DNA of 64,000 nt from Labilithrix sp. (lineage in GTDB: Bacteria > Myxococcota_A > Polyangia > Polyangiales > Polyangiaceae): the NCBI GenBank assembly GCA_019637175.1, contig JAHBWD010000006.1, forward strand, positions 1 through 64,000, given 5' to 3'. The notes beneath the pieces are model-generated. The model saw only the letters and a program-made list of their open reading frames with translations. It was not told where the DNA came from and did no database searches. Shown one piece after another: positions 25,041 through 33,881 of the stretch. The first letter of the stretch is position 1; every line of letters begins with the position of its first letter. A program made the translations under genes and the position numbers.

Positions 25041-25658
25041 TCACCTCTCGATGCGGAGGTAGCCGGCGCTCAGGAAGCGGAAGATCTCTTCGCAGATGCG
25101 CTCTTCGGGGAAGTCGAGGCCGCGCATCACGACCTGGTACATGATCTCCTTGACCGCCCCGAGCGTCATCATCGCGAAGAAGCGCGCGTCGCCCGGCGCG
25201 ACGATGCCGCGCTCTTGTCCGTCGACGAGCGACTCGTCGAGCAGCTTGGCGACGCTCTCGTAGAAGCTGATGAGCTTCTGATCGAACGCCGCATCGAGGC
25301 CGACGGCGTCGGAGAGGAGGATCTTCGTCGTCGCCGGATCCTCGAGCAGCGCGTGCACGATGCGCCGGATGTTCTCCTCGACCTGATCGGCGACGGTGCG
25401 CGACGGGTGCTCGGTGTCGACGCGCATCACTGCGGCGCCGAGGCGCGCGAAGGTCTGATCGACGATCTCCTCGAAGATGGCGCGCTTGTCTTCGAAGTAG
25501 AGATAGAAGGTGCCGCGGGCGACGCCGGCGGCGGCGACGATGTCGTCGATCTTGGCCGCGTGGTACCCCCGCTTCGCGAAGACTTCGCGGGCGTTCGAGA
25601 GGATCTGCTGGCGTCGCTCGGCCTTGTCCAACCCGACGAGTGTAGACGGATCTCGCAT
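25041..25658 (-). CDS. TetR family transcriptional regulator
   Basis: A 205-residue TetR/AcrR regulator. The helix-turn-helix is at residues 15-60 (ILSNAREVFAKRGYHAAKIDDIVAAAGVARGTFYLYF). The C-terminal ligand domain has the L-L-x-D-P-A-T and helix-9 pattern seen in lipid-responsive members, but no ligand can be named. The start is ATG 25658. A perfect 15-bp palindrome lies 16 bases upstream and may be its own operator. It is divergent from the proline-rich membrane gene. Confidence 0.9.
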   Translation of the reverse strand: MRDPSTLVGLDKAERRQQILSNAREVFAKRGYHAAKIDDIVAAAGVARGTFYLYFEDKRAIFEEIVDQTFARLGAAVMRVDTEHPSRTVADQVEENIRRIVHALLEDPATTKILLSDAVGLDAAFDQKLISFYESVAKLLDESLVDGQERGIVAPGDARFFAMMTLGAVKEIMYQVVMRGLDFPEERICEEIFRFLSAGYLRIER

Positions 25659-25674
25659 AGTTCGGCCTGGATCC

Positions 25675-25689
25675 CGCCTGGACCAGGCG
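25675..25689. promoter_or_regulatory. Perfect palindrome upstream of tetR-type gene
   Basis: Arms CGCCTGG and CCAGGCG around one A, 16 bases before the TetR start codon in a 140-base divergent gap. Suited to autoregulation, though GC-rich palindromes also arise by chance. Confidence 0.4.
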
Positions 25690-25798
25690 ACCGCCCGGCT
25701 CGGCTCGCGCGACCTACGCGACACGGGCCGCGAGGAGGCGTATCCTTGCCGAGGACTTCGTCAATTCTGGCGCAGTTCGTGCTCACTTCAATTTTCTG

Positions 25799-27253
25799 AT
25801 GGGAGCGGCCGTGGAGTCGGAGAGGCGCAAGCCTGCCCCGGCAAAGGACACGTCGAAGGCCGACGCGGCGCCGATCACGGCGCAACGGCCGTCGTCCATT
25901 CCGCGTCCGAACACACGCGCGCCGATCGCTCCGCTCGCGCCGCGCGCGTCGACGATCCCGCCTCCTCCGTCGAGCCGATCCGTGGGGATGACCCAGACCG
26001 CCGCGGCCAAGGCGCGCCGCGAGCGCACGAAGACGATGATGGGTGTCGCGCCGCAGGCGAACACGCCCATCGATCCGTCGCCGCCGAGCGCGCCTCCGGC
26101 GACGAAGCGGATGAGCGAGTCGGCGCCGGCGCCGCCCGCGCCTTCGAAGCCGCCCTCGGCGCCTTCGCTCACCGGGCCGAACCCGCTCGCGTCGAACGGC
26201 GCGAGCGCGACCGAGGCGCTCGCGCCGCCGCTCGAGCGCAAGCCGCTCGTCACGACGATCGCGATGGCGGGCCCGCTCCCGCTGCCGGCGGGCATGTCTC
26301 GGCCGCCGACGCAGCCGCCGATCGCGCCTCCATCGGCCGCCCCGCCGTCGCCGCCGCGCGCGCCGTCGGTACCCGCGTACGCGACAGGCGCGTCGCCCGC
26401 GTTCGAGCCGCCCGCGTTCTCCGCGCCGCCGCCGCTGCCGCCGCCGCGCCCTTCGGCGCCGGCCGTCTCGCCGACGCAGGCGTCTCCTCAAATGCAGATG
26501 CCGCCGATCCCGATCTCGGCGCCTGCGCCGCATCCGTCGTCGCCCGCGTATGGCGCGCCTGCGCCGTATCCGGCTCCGCCCGCGTACGGCGCGCCTCCGC
26601 CTGCGCCGTATTCGTCGGCGCCCGCGTACGCGGTGCCACCGCCCGCGCCGACGGTGCAAGGCCTCGCGCCGCCGCCGCCGCCGCTCTCGTCGGCGGCTTC
26701 GTACATGCCCGCGCCTGCGCCGTCGTCGCAAGCGCTCGTCGCGCCCTCGTACGGATCGATGCCCGATCCGAACGACGGATCGCCGCCGCTCTCGTATCAC
26801 GTGTACTCGCCGGAAGACGTCGCCCACGCGCGTCCGCTTCCGCTCCGCGCCAGCATGCCGGCGTACCGCGCGCCGAAGATGAGCCTCGGCGTGCGCGTGT
26901 GCATCTTCCTCGTCGGCGTCTGCGTCGTCGTGGGCACCGCGGCCGCCGTCATCGCCGTGTCGTCCGACGACGCGCCCGCGCGCCCGGCGGCGAGCGCCGC
27001 GCTCCCGAAGCCGATCGCGACGACGCCGTCCGCGCCGATCGAGGCGACCGATCCCGCGCCGAGCGCGATGGCCGCGCCTCCCGTCGCGTCGCCCGAGCCG
27101 CCTCCCGAGCCGCCGCCGTCCGCGGCGCCGGCGCCTGCGCCGCACGGCAAAGCGAAGCCGGTCAAAGGGGCGGCGAGCGGGCCGCCGAAGGGCGTCGCCC
27201 TCCCGCCGAACCCGTTCGCGAACGGCGCGACCGCGAAGCCCCGCAGGAAGTGA
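25799..27253 (+). CDS. Proline-rich single-pass membrane protein, unknown function
   Basis: A 484-residue protein. About 340 residues before the helix are Pro/Ala/Ser-rich, with repeated A-Y-G-A-P and P-P-A-Y type units near 235-285, and should be disordered. One membrane helix near residues 365-385 (VCIFLVGVCVVVGTAAAVIAV) is followed by a Pro/Ala/Lys-rich tail. The long N-terminal side is presumably cytosolic because there is no signal peptide. Pro-rich cytosolic tails of this type occur in myxobacterial membrane proteins of unknown role. The start ATG 25799 has TTCAAT 6 bases upstream and no ribosome site. Confidence 0.7.
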   Translation: MGAAVESERRKPAPAKDTSKADAAPITAQRPSSIPRPNTRAPIAPLAPRASTIPPPPSSRSVGMTQTAAAKARRERTKTMMGVAPQANTPIDPSPPSAPPATKRMSESAPAPPAPSKPPSAPSLTGPNPLASNGASATEALAPPLERKPLVTTIAMAGPLPLPAGMSRPPTQPPIAPPSAAPPSPPRAPSVPAYATGASPAFEPPAFSAPPPLPPPRPSAPAVSPTQASPQMQMPPIPISAPAPHPSSPAYGAPAPYPAPPAYGAPPPAPYSSAPAYAVPPPAPTVQGLAPPPPPLSSAASYMPAPAPSSQALVAPSYGSMPDPNDGSPPLSYHVYSPEDVAHARPLPLRASMPAYRAPKMSLGVRVCIFLVGVCVVVGTAAAVIAVSSDDAPARPAASAALPKPIATTPSAPIEATDPAPSAMAAPPVASPEPPPEPPPSAAPAPAPHGKAKPVKGAASGPPKGVALPPNPFANGATAKPRRK

Positions 27254-27275
27254 TGTCTGCGGCGAGGCGGGCGGG

Positions 27276-27281
27276 TACGCT
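27276..27281 (+). promoter_or_regulatory. -10 box of leaderless promoter (TACGCT, N6)
   Basis: TACGCT ends 6 bases before the ATG at 27288 with no Shine-Dalgarno sequence. Confidence 0.5.
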
Positions 27282-27287
27282 CCGCGC

Positions 27288-28094
27288 ATGACCACCGAGA
27301 GCTACGTCATACGGGGCGGCGTCGAAGGTTTCGATCGGTTGAAGGTGCTCTCGCGCGTGATGCACGCCGCGACGTCGGCGGCGCTCGAGCGCGCGGGTCT
27401 CGGCGCGGGCATGAGGTGCCTCGACGTCGGCTGCGGCGCGGGCGAGGTCACGTTCGAGATCGCGCGACGCGTGGGCAGCACGGGGCGGGTCGTCGGCGTC
27501 GATCTCGACGACGTGAAGCTCGATCTCGCGCGCCGCGAAGCCGAGGTCGCGCGCCTCACCGGCGTCGAGCTCGTTCGCCGAGACGTGACCTCGCTCGACG
27601 GCGAAGGTGAGTACGACTTCGTGTACGCGCGCTTCCTGCTCACGCACCTCGCGGATCCGCTCGACCTGTTGACGCGATTCCGCCGCCTCCTGCGTCCCGG
27701 CGGCGCCGTCTTGATCGAAGACATCGACTTCGCCGGCTACTTCTGCCACCCGCGCCGCGACGCGCACGATCGCTACGTCGAGCTCTACACGAAGGCGGTG
27801 CAGAACCGAGGCGCCGATCCGCTCATCGGCCCGCGGCTGCCCGGGCTGCTCGCGGACGCCGCGTTCGAGCAGGTGAGCATGCACATCGTGCAGCCGATGG
27901 GCACGAAGGGGGAGGTGAAGCTCATCCCCGCGCTGACGATGAAGGCGATCGGCGGCTCGGTCGTGGCCGACGGGCTGTCGACGGAGGAAGAGACCGAGCG
28001 GCTCGTGACCGATCTGTTCGCGGCCGCCGAAGATCCGCGCACGATGATGGGCCTGCCGCGCGTCTTCCAGGCGTGGGGCCGCCGCCTCGCCTGA
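27288..28094 (+). CDS. Class I SAM-dependent methyltransferase
   Basis: A 268-residue methyltransferase. Motif I is CLDVGCGAGEVTFEIA (about residues 40-55), the ribose-binding acidic residue is in VVGVDLDDVKL, and V-Y-A-R-F-L-L-T-H-L and L-L-R-P-G-G give the later motifs. The substrate cannot be read from the sequence; the layout (E-D-I-D-F after the R-P-G-G motif) is common in UbiE/small-molecule enzymes. It stands alone with its own leaderless-type promoter. Confidence 0.9.
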   Translation: MTTESYVIRGGVEGFDRLKVLSRVMHAATSAALERAGLGAGMRCLDVGCGAGEVTFEIARRVGSTGRVVGVDLDDVKLDLARREAEVARLTGVELVRRDVTSLDGEGEYDFVYARFLLTHLADPLDLLTRFRRLLRPGGAVLIEDIDFAGYFCHPRRDAHDRYVELYTKAVQNRGADPLIGPRLPGLLADAAFEQVSMHIVQPMGTKGEVKLIPALTMKAIGGSVVADGLSTEEETERLVTDLFAAAEDPRTMMGLPRVFQAWGRRLA

Positions 28095-28211
28095 TCTCGC
28101 GAGCGCGAGCGTCGCACGCGATCGCGCGCCTTCACCCCGGCCATTCGTATCTTGCTGAAATGAGGGCCGAAAACACGCCGCCTCCCAGCCGAAAAACCTG
28201 TTAGCCTCGAA

Positions 28212-28233
28212 CTGGACTGACGTGTCAGTCCAG
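28212..28233. promoter_or_regulatory. 22-bp palindromic operator upstream of dehydratase activator
   Basis: Two perfect 10-base arms, CTGGACTGAC and GTCAGTCCAG, separated by GT. The core TGAC-2-GTCA inside longer arms is the form bound by TetR-type fatty-acid and CoA-metabolism regulators. It lies about 80 bases before the activator start in the 220-base gap 28095-28314; nothing else clear is seen in that gap. Confidence 0.65.
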
Positions 28234-28314
28234 CCGTCGGGTGGTCGACGCGGCACTTCGCGGTCGACCCGCTTTCGAGCGGCGCTCGTTCCGCGCCTGA
28301 ACTCCGGAGAGCGC

Positions 28315-31300
28315 ATGTCAAAGGCGGACGGACGGTTTCTCGCGATCGGCATGGACGTCGGCAGCACGACGGTCAAGGCGACGGTCGTCGACCCCACGAC
28401 GAAGGCGATCCTCTGGAGCGACTACCAGCGGCATCACACGAAGCAGCCGGAGAAGGTGCTCGAGCTGCTCGAGGCGATCCTCGCCGCGTTCCCCGATCAC
28501 CCGAAGGACGCCTGGCGCATCTTCCTCACCGGATCGGGCTCGGCGCCGCTCGCGCCCTCGACCGGCGGCAAGTTCGTGCAGGAGGTGAACGCCGTCACGC
28601 TCGCCGTCGAGCACCTGCACCCCGACGTCCTCTCCGTGATCGAGCTCGGCGGCCAAGACGCCAAGATCATCATGTTCAAGGAAGACGCGAAGTCGGGCGA
28701 CAAGACCGCGCTCGCGTCGATGAACGACAAGTGCGCGTCGGGCACCGGCGCGACGATCGACAAGTGCTTCCTCAAGGTCAACGCGCCGCCCGAGCTCGTG
28801 ACGACGATGCGCTTCGACGATTCGAAGCTCCATCACGTCGCCGCCAAGTGCGGCGTCTTCGCCGAGACCGACATCGTCAATCTGATCAAGAGCGGCATCC
28901 CGTCGACGGAGGTCCTCTGCTCGCTCGCCGACGCGATCGTCATGCAGAACCTCTCGGTGCTCACGCGCGGCAACACGCTCAAGGCGCGCGTGCTGCTCCT
29001 CGGCGGACCGAACACGTACCTGCCGTTCCTCCAAGACTGCTGGCGCCTGCGCATCCCGCAGGTCTGGGAGGAGCGCGGCTACGACTACCCGAAGGACGTC
29101 CCGATCGAAGAGCTCGTCTTCGTCCCCGAGAACGCGCAGTACTACGCGGCGCTCGGCGCGGTGCTGTACGGCCTCCACGAGCCGGCCGAGGTCGGCTGGA
29201 TGAAGGGCACCGAAGAGCTCGTCGAGTTCATCACCACCGGCCGCAAGGCGCGCCTCGGCGAGACGGCGGGCCCGCCGCTCTCGAAAGACGAGCAGGAGCT
29301 CGAAGACTTCCGCGAGCTCTACAAGATCCCGAAGTTTCAGCCCGCGGTCTTCGCGCCCGGGCAGAAGGTCCGCGCCGTCATCGGCCTCGACGGCGGCTCG
29401 ACGTCGAGCAAGGCCGTCCTCGCCGACTACGAAGACGGCAAGGTCCTCGGCAAGGCCTACCAGCTCTCGAAGGGCAACCCGATCCAAGACACGAAGGAGC
29501 TGCTCACGCAGCTCAAGGCGTTCGTCGTCGATCAGGGCGCCGAGCTCGAGGTGATGGGCTTCGGCGCGACGGGCTACGCCGCCGACGTCCTCGAAGAGTG
29601 CGTGAAGAGCGACGTGAACATCGTCGAGACCGTCGCGCACATGATGAGCTCGGTGCACTTCTTCGGCGACGTCGACGTCATCTGCGACATCGGCGGGCAG
29701 GACATCAAAGTCTTGTTCATGAAGAACGGCGACATCGCCAACTTCCGCCTCTCGAACTCGTGCTCCGCCGGCAACGGCACGCTCCTGCAAGCGACCGCCG
29801 ACTCGTTCGGCGTCGCCGTCACCGACTTCGCCGACGTCGCCTTCAAGGCGGAGCTCGCGCCGAAGTTCTCGTACGGGTGCGCCGTCTTCCTCGAGACCGA
29901 CCGCGTCAACTTCCAGAAGGAGGGCTTCTCGAAGGAGGAGATGCTCGCCGGTCTCGCGCAGGTCTTGCCGAAGAACGTCTGGCAGTACGTCGTCCAGATC
30001 CCGCGCCTCGCGTCGCTCGGCACGAAGTTCGTGCTCCAGGGCGGCACGCAATACAACCTCGCCGCCGTCAAGGCGCAGGTCGACTACATCAAGGAGCGCG
30101 TCCCGAACGCCGAGGTGTTCGTTCACCCGCACACGGGCGAGGCCGGCGCGATCGGCGCGGCGATGGAGACGCTCCGCATCGTCAAGCGCAAGGGCAAGTC
30201 GTCGTTCATCGGGATCGATCAGGCGATCAACCTCGAGTACACGACGAAGAACGACGACGAGACCGTCTGTCACTTCTGTCCGAACGAGTGCAAGCGCACC
30301 TTCATCGACACGAAGACGCCCGACGGCGCGTCGAGCCGCTACATCGCCGGCTTCTCCTGCGAGAAGGGCACCGTCGAGAGCAAGGACGCGATGCTGGCGC
30401 TCGTCGCCGATCGCAAGAAGACCGCGCAGCAGTACCCCAACATGGTCGACTACGAGGCCAAGCGCGCGTTCATGCACTTCTACGACGCCGCGCCCCAGCC
30501 CGAAGACGGCTCGCCGATCAAGGACATCGAGGTCAGGAAGGGCATCTTCGGCCAGCGTCGCGTGCCGATCACGCGGCCGTTCCGTCGCTCCTCGAAGGAG
30601 GCGCAGGAGAAGCGCCGCCGCACGCGCATCGGCATCCCGCGCGTGCTCAACCTCTACTCGACGGCGCCCTTCTTCCGGACGTATCTCGAGGCGCTCGGCA
30701 TCCCGAAGCAGAACGTCGTCTTCTCCGACGAGACGACCGAAGAGATGTGGGTCGAGGGTGGAAAGTACGGCTCGATCGACCCGTGCTACCCGTCGAAGGT
30801 CGCGCAGGCGCACCTGCACAACCTCATCTTCCACCAGCACACCGAGAAGAAGCCGCTCAAGTACATCTTCTTCCCCATCCTCACGCACGTGACGAACTTC
30901 GTGACCGACACGATGGACAACGCGTCGTGCCCCATCGTCGCCGGCGCGCCCGACGTCATGAAGGCCGCGTTCACGAAGGAGGTCGACTTCTTCGCCCAGC
31001 GCGGCATCGAGTACCTCGATCCGGCGGTGTCGTTCGTCGAGCCGAACCTCATGGCCAAGCGCCTCTTCGAGTGCTTCGGCGAGCGCCTCGGGATCACCGA
31101 AGACGAGAACGACCACGCCTGCCGCGAAGGCTGGAAGGCGCTCACGATCTTCGAGAACGATCTGCAAGACAAAGGGCGCGCGATCCTCGAGACCGTCGAG
31201 GCCGAAGATCGCGTCGCGATCCTCCTCCTCTCGCGCCCGTATCACTCGGATCCCGGCCTGAACCACGGCATCCCCGAGGAGTTCCAGGTCCGCGGCTACC

Positions 31301-31983
31301 CCGTGCTCTCGATCCGATCGATCCCGAAGACGCGCGAGTACCTCGATCGCTACTTCAAGAAGGAGCTCGAGAGCGGCGCGATGAAGACGCCGCTCGAGCT
31401 CAATCACGTGTGGCCGGAGAACTACTCCGTCAACAGCGCGCAGAAGGTGTGGGGCGCCGTCTTCGCCGCGCACCACCCGAACGTCGTCGTGCTCGACCTG
31501 TCGTCGTTCAAGTGCGGCCACGACGCGCCGGTGTACGGCCTCATCGACTCGATCATCGAGAAGTCGAAGACGCCCTACGCCGCGCTCCACGACATCGACG
31601 CGAACAAGCCCGCGGGCTCGATCAAGATCCGCGTCAAGACGTACACCCACGCGCTCAAGCTCCACGAAGAGCGCCTCGAAGACGCGAGCAAGCGGCGCCA
31701 CGAGCTGTCGCACGCGATCGATCAGAAGCGCCTCGAGCTGCTCGAGCTCAAGGCGAAGCAGAACGCCGATCGCCGCACGACCGACGAGGCGCTCACCGGG
31801 CAGATCGAGGCGCTGCGCGAGAAGGTGCGGAGCTACGTGCCGCTCGCCAGCCGAAGCGCCGCGATCGCGGCCGCCGAAGACGGACGCGCCTCCGGGATCG
31901 TGAAGCTCGGAAAGAAGACCAAGGACGGGAACATCGTGCCCGCCCGCGAAGCCTCGAACACCGCGACGAACGCTGCAGAGTGA
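28315..31983 (+). CDS. 2-hydroxyacyl-CoA dehydratase activator, double BadF-type ATPase + DUF2229
   Basis: A 1222-residue protein with two tandem BadF/HgdC-type ATPase modules (DVGSTT at 14-19; D-G-G-S-T at 359-363) and a C-terminal DUF2229-like region. Each module keeps both cluster cysteines of HgdC activators at the family's spacing of 39: Cys140/Cys179 and Cys483/Cys522. A further C-H-F-C-P-N-E-C (652-659) may bind metal. Family role: ATP-driven single-electron transfer to a 2-hydroxyacyl-CoA dehydratase or benzoyl-CoA reductase-like partner. The start ATG 28315 follows CGGAGAG. The partner gene begins 11 bases downstream. Physiological substrate unknown. Confidence 0.9.
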   Translation: MSKADGRFLAIGMDVGSTTVKATVVDPTTKAILWSDYQRHHTKQPEKVLELLEAILAAFPDHPKDAWRIFLTGSGSAPLAPSTGGKFVQEVNAVTLAVEHLHPDVLSVIELGGQDAKIIMFKEDAKSGDKTALASMNDKCASGTGATIDKCFLKVNAPPELVTTMRFDDSKLHHVAAKCGVFAETDIVNLIKSGIPSTEVLCSLADAIVMQNLSVLTRGNTLKARVLLLGGPNTYLPFLQDCWRLRIPQVWEERGYDYPKDVPIEELVFVPENAQYYAALGAVLYGLHEPAEVGWMKGTEELVEFITTGRKARLGETAGPPLSKDEQELEDFRELYKIPKFQPAVFAPGQKVRAVIGLDGGSTSSKAVLADYEDGKVLGKAYQLSKGNPIQDTKELLTQLKAFVVDQGAELEVMGFGATGYAADVLEECVKSDVNIVETVAHMMSSVHFFGDVDVICDIGGQDIKVLFMKNGDIANFRLSNSCSAGNGTLLQATADSFGVAVTDFADVAFKAELAPKFSYGCAVFLETDRVNFQKEGFSKEEMLAGLAQVLPKNVWQYVVQIPRLASLGTKFVLQGGTQYNLAAVKAQVDYIKERVPNAEVFVHPHTGEAGAIGAAMETLRIVKRKGKSSFIGIDQAINLEYTTKNDDETVCHFCPNECKRTFIDTKTPDGASSRYIAGFSCEKGTVESKDAMLALVADRKKTAQQYPNMVDYEAKRAFMHFYDAAPQPEDGSPIKDIEVRKGIFGQRRVPITRPFRRSSKEAQEKRRRTRIGIPRVLNLYSTAPFFRTYLEALGIPKQNVVFSDETTEEMWVEGGKYGSIDPCYPSKVAQAHLHNLIFHQHTEKKPLKYIFFPILTHVTNFVTDTMDNASCPIVAGAPDVMKAAFTKEVDFFAQRGIEYLDPAVSFVEPNLMAKRLFECFGERLGITEDENDHACREGWKALTIFENDLQDKGRAILETVEAEDRVAILLLSRPYHSDPGLNHGIPEEFQVRGYPVLSIRSIPKTREYLDRYFKKELESGAMKTPLELNHVWPENYSVNSAQKVWGAVFAAHHPNVVVLDLSSFKCGHDAPVYGLIDSIIEKSKTPYAALHDIDANKPAGSIKIRVKTYTHALKLHEERLEDASKRRHELSHAIDQKRLELLELKAKQNADRRTTDEALTGQIEALREKVRSYVPLASRSAAIAAAEDGRASGIVKLGKKTKDGNIVPAREASNTATNAAE

Positions 31984-31994
31984 CGGAGAACACC

Positions 31995-33869
31995 ATGGCG
32001 AACCAGACGACCATCTCGACCTCCAAGAAGAAGCTGCCGATCGCGGGACAGGCGCTCGACCTCGACGCCGAGCTCGCCAAGTTCGAAGCCGAGGAGAAGC
32101 GCCGCCTCGGCCTCGACGGAGAGACCCAACAGTGGGTCGAAGACATGGTGAACCTGGGCTTCCGGAAGTCCGAGCGCGCGAAGATCACGCTGCTCGTCGG
32201 CGGCCTCACGATCGCGCACGACTTCTTCATCGAGGCCGGCCTCAAGGGCATCGGCTACCAAGTGCAGATGCTCGACTGCCCGAACAACGAGGCCTTCCAG
32301 GCGGGCAAGGAGTTCGGCAACCGCGGGCAGTGCAACCCGACGTACTTCACCGTCGGCAACCTCGTTCAGTACCTCATCATGCTGCGCGACAAGCACGGCA
32401 TGTCCGCGGAAGAGATCGTCGACAAGTTCGTCTTCGTCACCGCGGGCGCGTGCGGGCCGTGCCGCTTCGGCATGTACGTCACCGAATACCGCAAGGCGCT
32501 CCGCGACGCCGGCTTCGACGGCTTCCGCGTCATGCTCTTCCAGCAGACCGGCGGCCTCAAGCAGGCGACGGGCGACGAGGTCGGCCTCGAGCTCAACCCG
32601 ACGTTCTTCTGGGCGATCGTGCAGGGCATGTTCGCCGGCGACGTCATCAACGCCTACGGCTACCGCGTGCGCCCCTACGAGAAGGTCAAGGGCGCGACGA
32701 ACGAGGCGCTCGAGAAGGCGAAGAAGATCATCTACGACGCGCTCGCCGCGCGGAAGAACATCCTTTGGGCCCTCTGGCAGTGTAAGCCCATCCTCCAGGC
32801 GATCGAGGTCGACAAGACGCTGCCCAAGCCGAAGGTCTCCATCATCGGCGAGTTCTGGGCGATGACGACCGAGGGCGACGGCAACTACGGCCTCCAGGAG
32901 TTCCTCGAGCAGGAAGGCGCCGAGTGCGACATCCAGCTCGTCGCCGCGTGGCTCCTCTACACGCTCTGGGAGGTGCGCAACGACGCGAGCGATCGCGCCG
33001 ATCTCCGCGAGCTCGACGTCGCGAAGTACGGGCTCGGCGGCGGCGGACCGTTCGCCGTCTTCCAGAAGTACCTCATCAGCCGCGGCGGCGACTTCGCGGT
33101 GCGCGCGCTCTTCCAGACGTTCGCGCACGCGGCGGGCCTGTACGGCTACAAGCTCGCGGACATGGACAAGATCGCCGAGATCAGCCACGAGTATTACAAC
33201 AACGATCTCCGCGGCGGCGAAGGCCACATGGAGGTCGGCAAGTTGATCCTCAACGTGGTCAACCAGAAGGCGCACATGACGCTCAGCGTGAAGCCCTTCG
33301 GCTGCATGCCGAGCGCGGGCGTCTCCGACGGCGTGCAGACCGCGATCACCGAGAAGTTCCCCGGCACGATCTTCTGCCCCGTCGAGACGAGCGGCGACGG
33401 TCGCGTCAACTTCTACTCGCGCGTGCAGATGTACCTGTTCAAGGCGAAGCAGGCCGCGATCGCCGAGTACGAGCGCGTCCTCGTCGAGCACGGCGTCACG
33501 CGCGCCGAGGTGCAGGCCTTCCTCGAGTCGAGCCCGCGCTTCCGGAGCCCGCTCTACAAGGCGGCGCACTTCTACGCCGGCAACAACGCCGATCTCGTCG
33601 CCGCGGTCGCGCCCTACATCACGAAGACGCGCGCCGAGCGCTGGCGCGAGCGCGCGCTCGCGTTCGCGAAGGGCAGCAAGACGGCGGCGCAGAAGACGCC
33701 GCACGTGTTCGTGAACCTCTTCCAGACGGCGGTGAAGGAAGCGCCCGCGACCCTCCAGCGCGTCAAGGAAGACCTCACGATCTACCGCGAGCTTCGCGCG
33801 GCCGAACGAGAGAAGAAGGCCCGAGCGAAGGCCGTCGAGAGCACCCTCGACGCTGCCGCCGAGGAGTAA
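31995..33869 (+). CDS. HgdB-like 2-hydroxyacyl-CoA dehydratase component
   Basis: A 624-residue partner of the activator, translated from its own GGAG site 11 bases after the activator stop. It belongs to the HgdB/BcrB-like dehydratase family (DUF2229-associated form). Candidate iron-sulphur ligands are Cys113 (RGQCNPTYF), Cys153 and Cys156 (GACGPC), Cys263, Cys437 (PFGCMPSAG) and Cys461 (IFCPVETSG). In many anaerobes the activator and this part form one chain of about 1400 residues; here they are two genes. Expected to be oxygen-sensitive; the true substrate is not known. Confidence 0.87.
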   Translation: MANQTTISTSKKKLPIAGQALDLDAELAKFEAEEKRRLGLDGETQQWVEDMVNLGFRKSERAKITLLVGGLTIAHDFFIEAGLKGIGYQVQMLDCPNNEAFQAGKEFGNRGQCNPTYFTVGNLVQYLIMLRDKHGMSAEEIVDKFVFVTAGACGPCRFGMYVTEYRKALRDAGFDGFRVMLFQQTGGLKQATGDEVGLELNPTFFWAIVQGMFAGDVINAYGYRVRPYEKVKGATNEALEKAKKIIYDALAARKNILWALWQCKPILQAIEVDKTLPKPKVSIIGEFWAMTTEGDGNYGLQEFLEQEGAECDIQLVAAWLLYTLWEVRNDASDRADLRELDVAKYGLGGGGPFAVFQKYLISRGGDFAVRALFQTFAHAAGLYGYKLADMDKIAEISHEYYNNDLRGGEGHMEVGKLILNVVNQKAHMTLSVKPFGCMPSAGVSDGVQTAITEKFPGTIFCPVETSGDGRVNFYSRVQMYLFKAKQAAIAEYERVLVEHGVTRAEVQAFLESSPRFRSPLYKAAHFYAGNNADLVAAVAPYITKTRAERWRERALAFAKGSKTAAQKTPHVFVNLFQTAVKEAPATLQRVKEDLTIYRELRAAEREKKARAKAVESTLDAAAEE

Positions 33870-33881
33870 TAGACACGGCGC

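Noticed and set aside
28318..31713. A 1131-residue open frame antisense to the dehydratase activator
   Set aside because: Frame opposite a strong coding gene in GC-rich DNA; Arg/Glu/Asp/Val-only composition, no domain.
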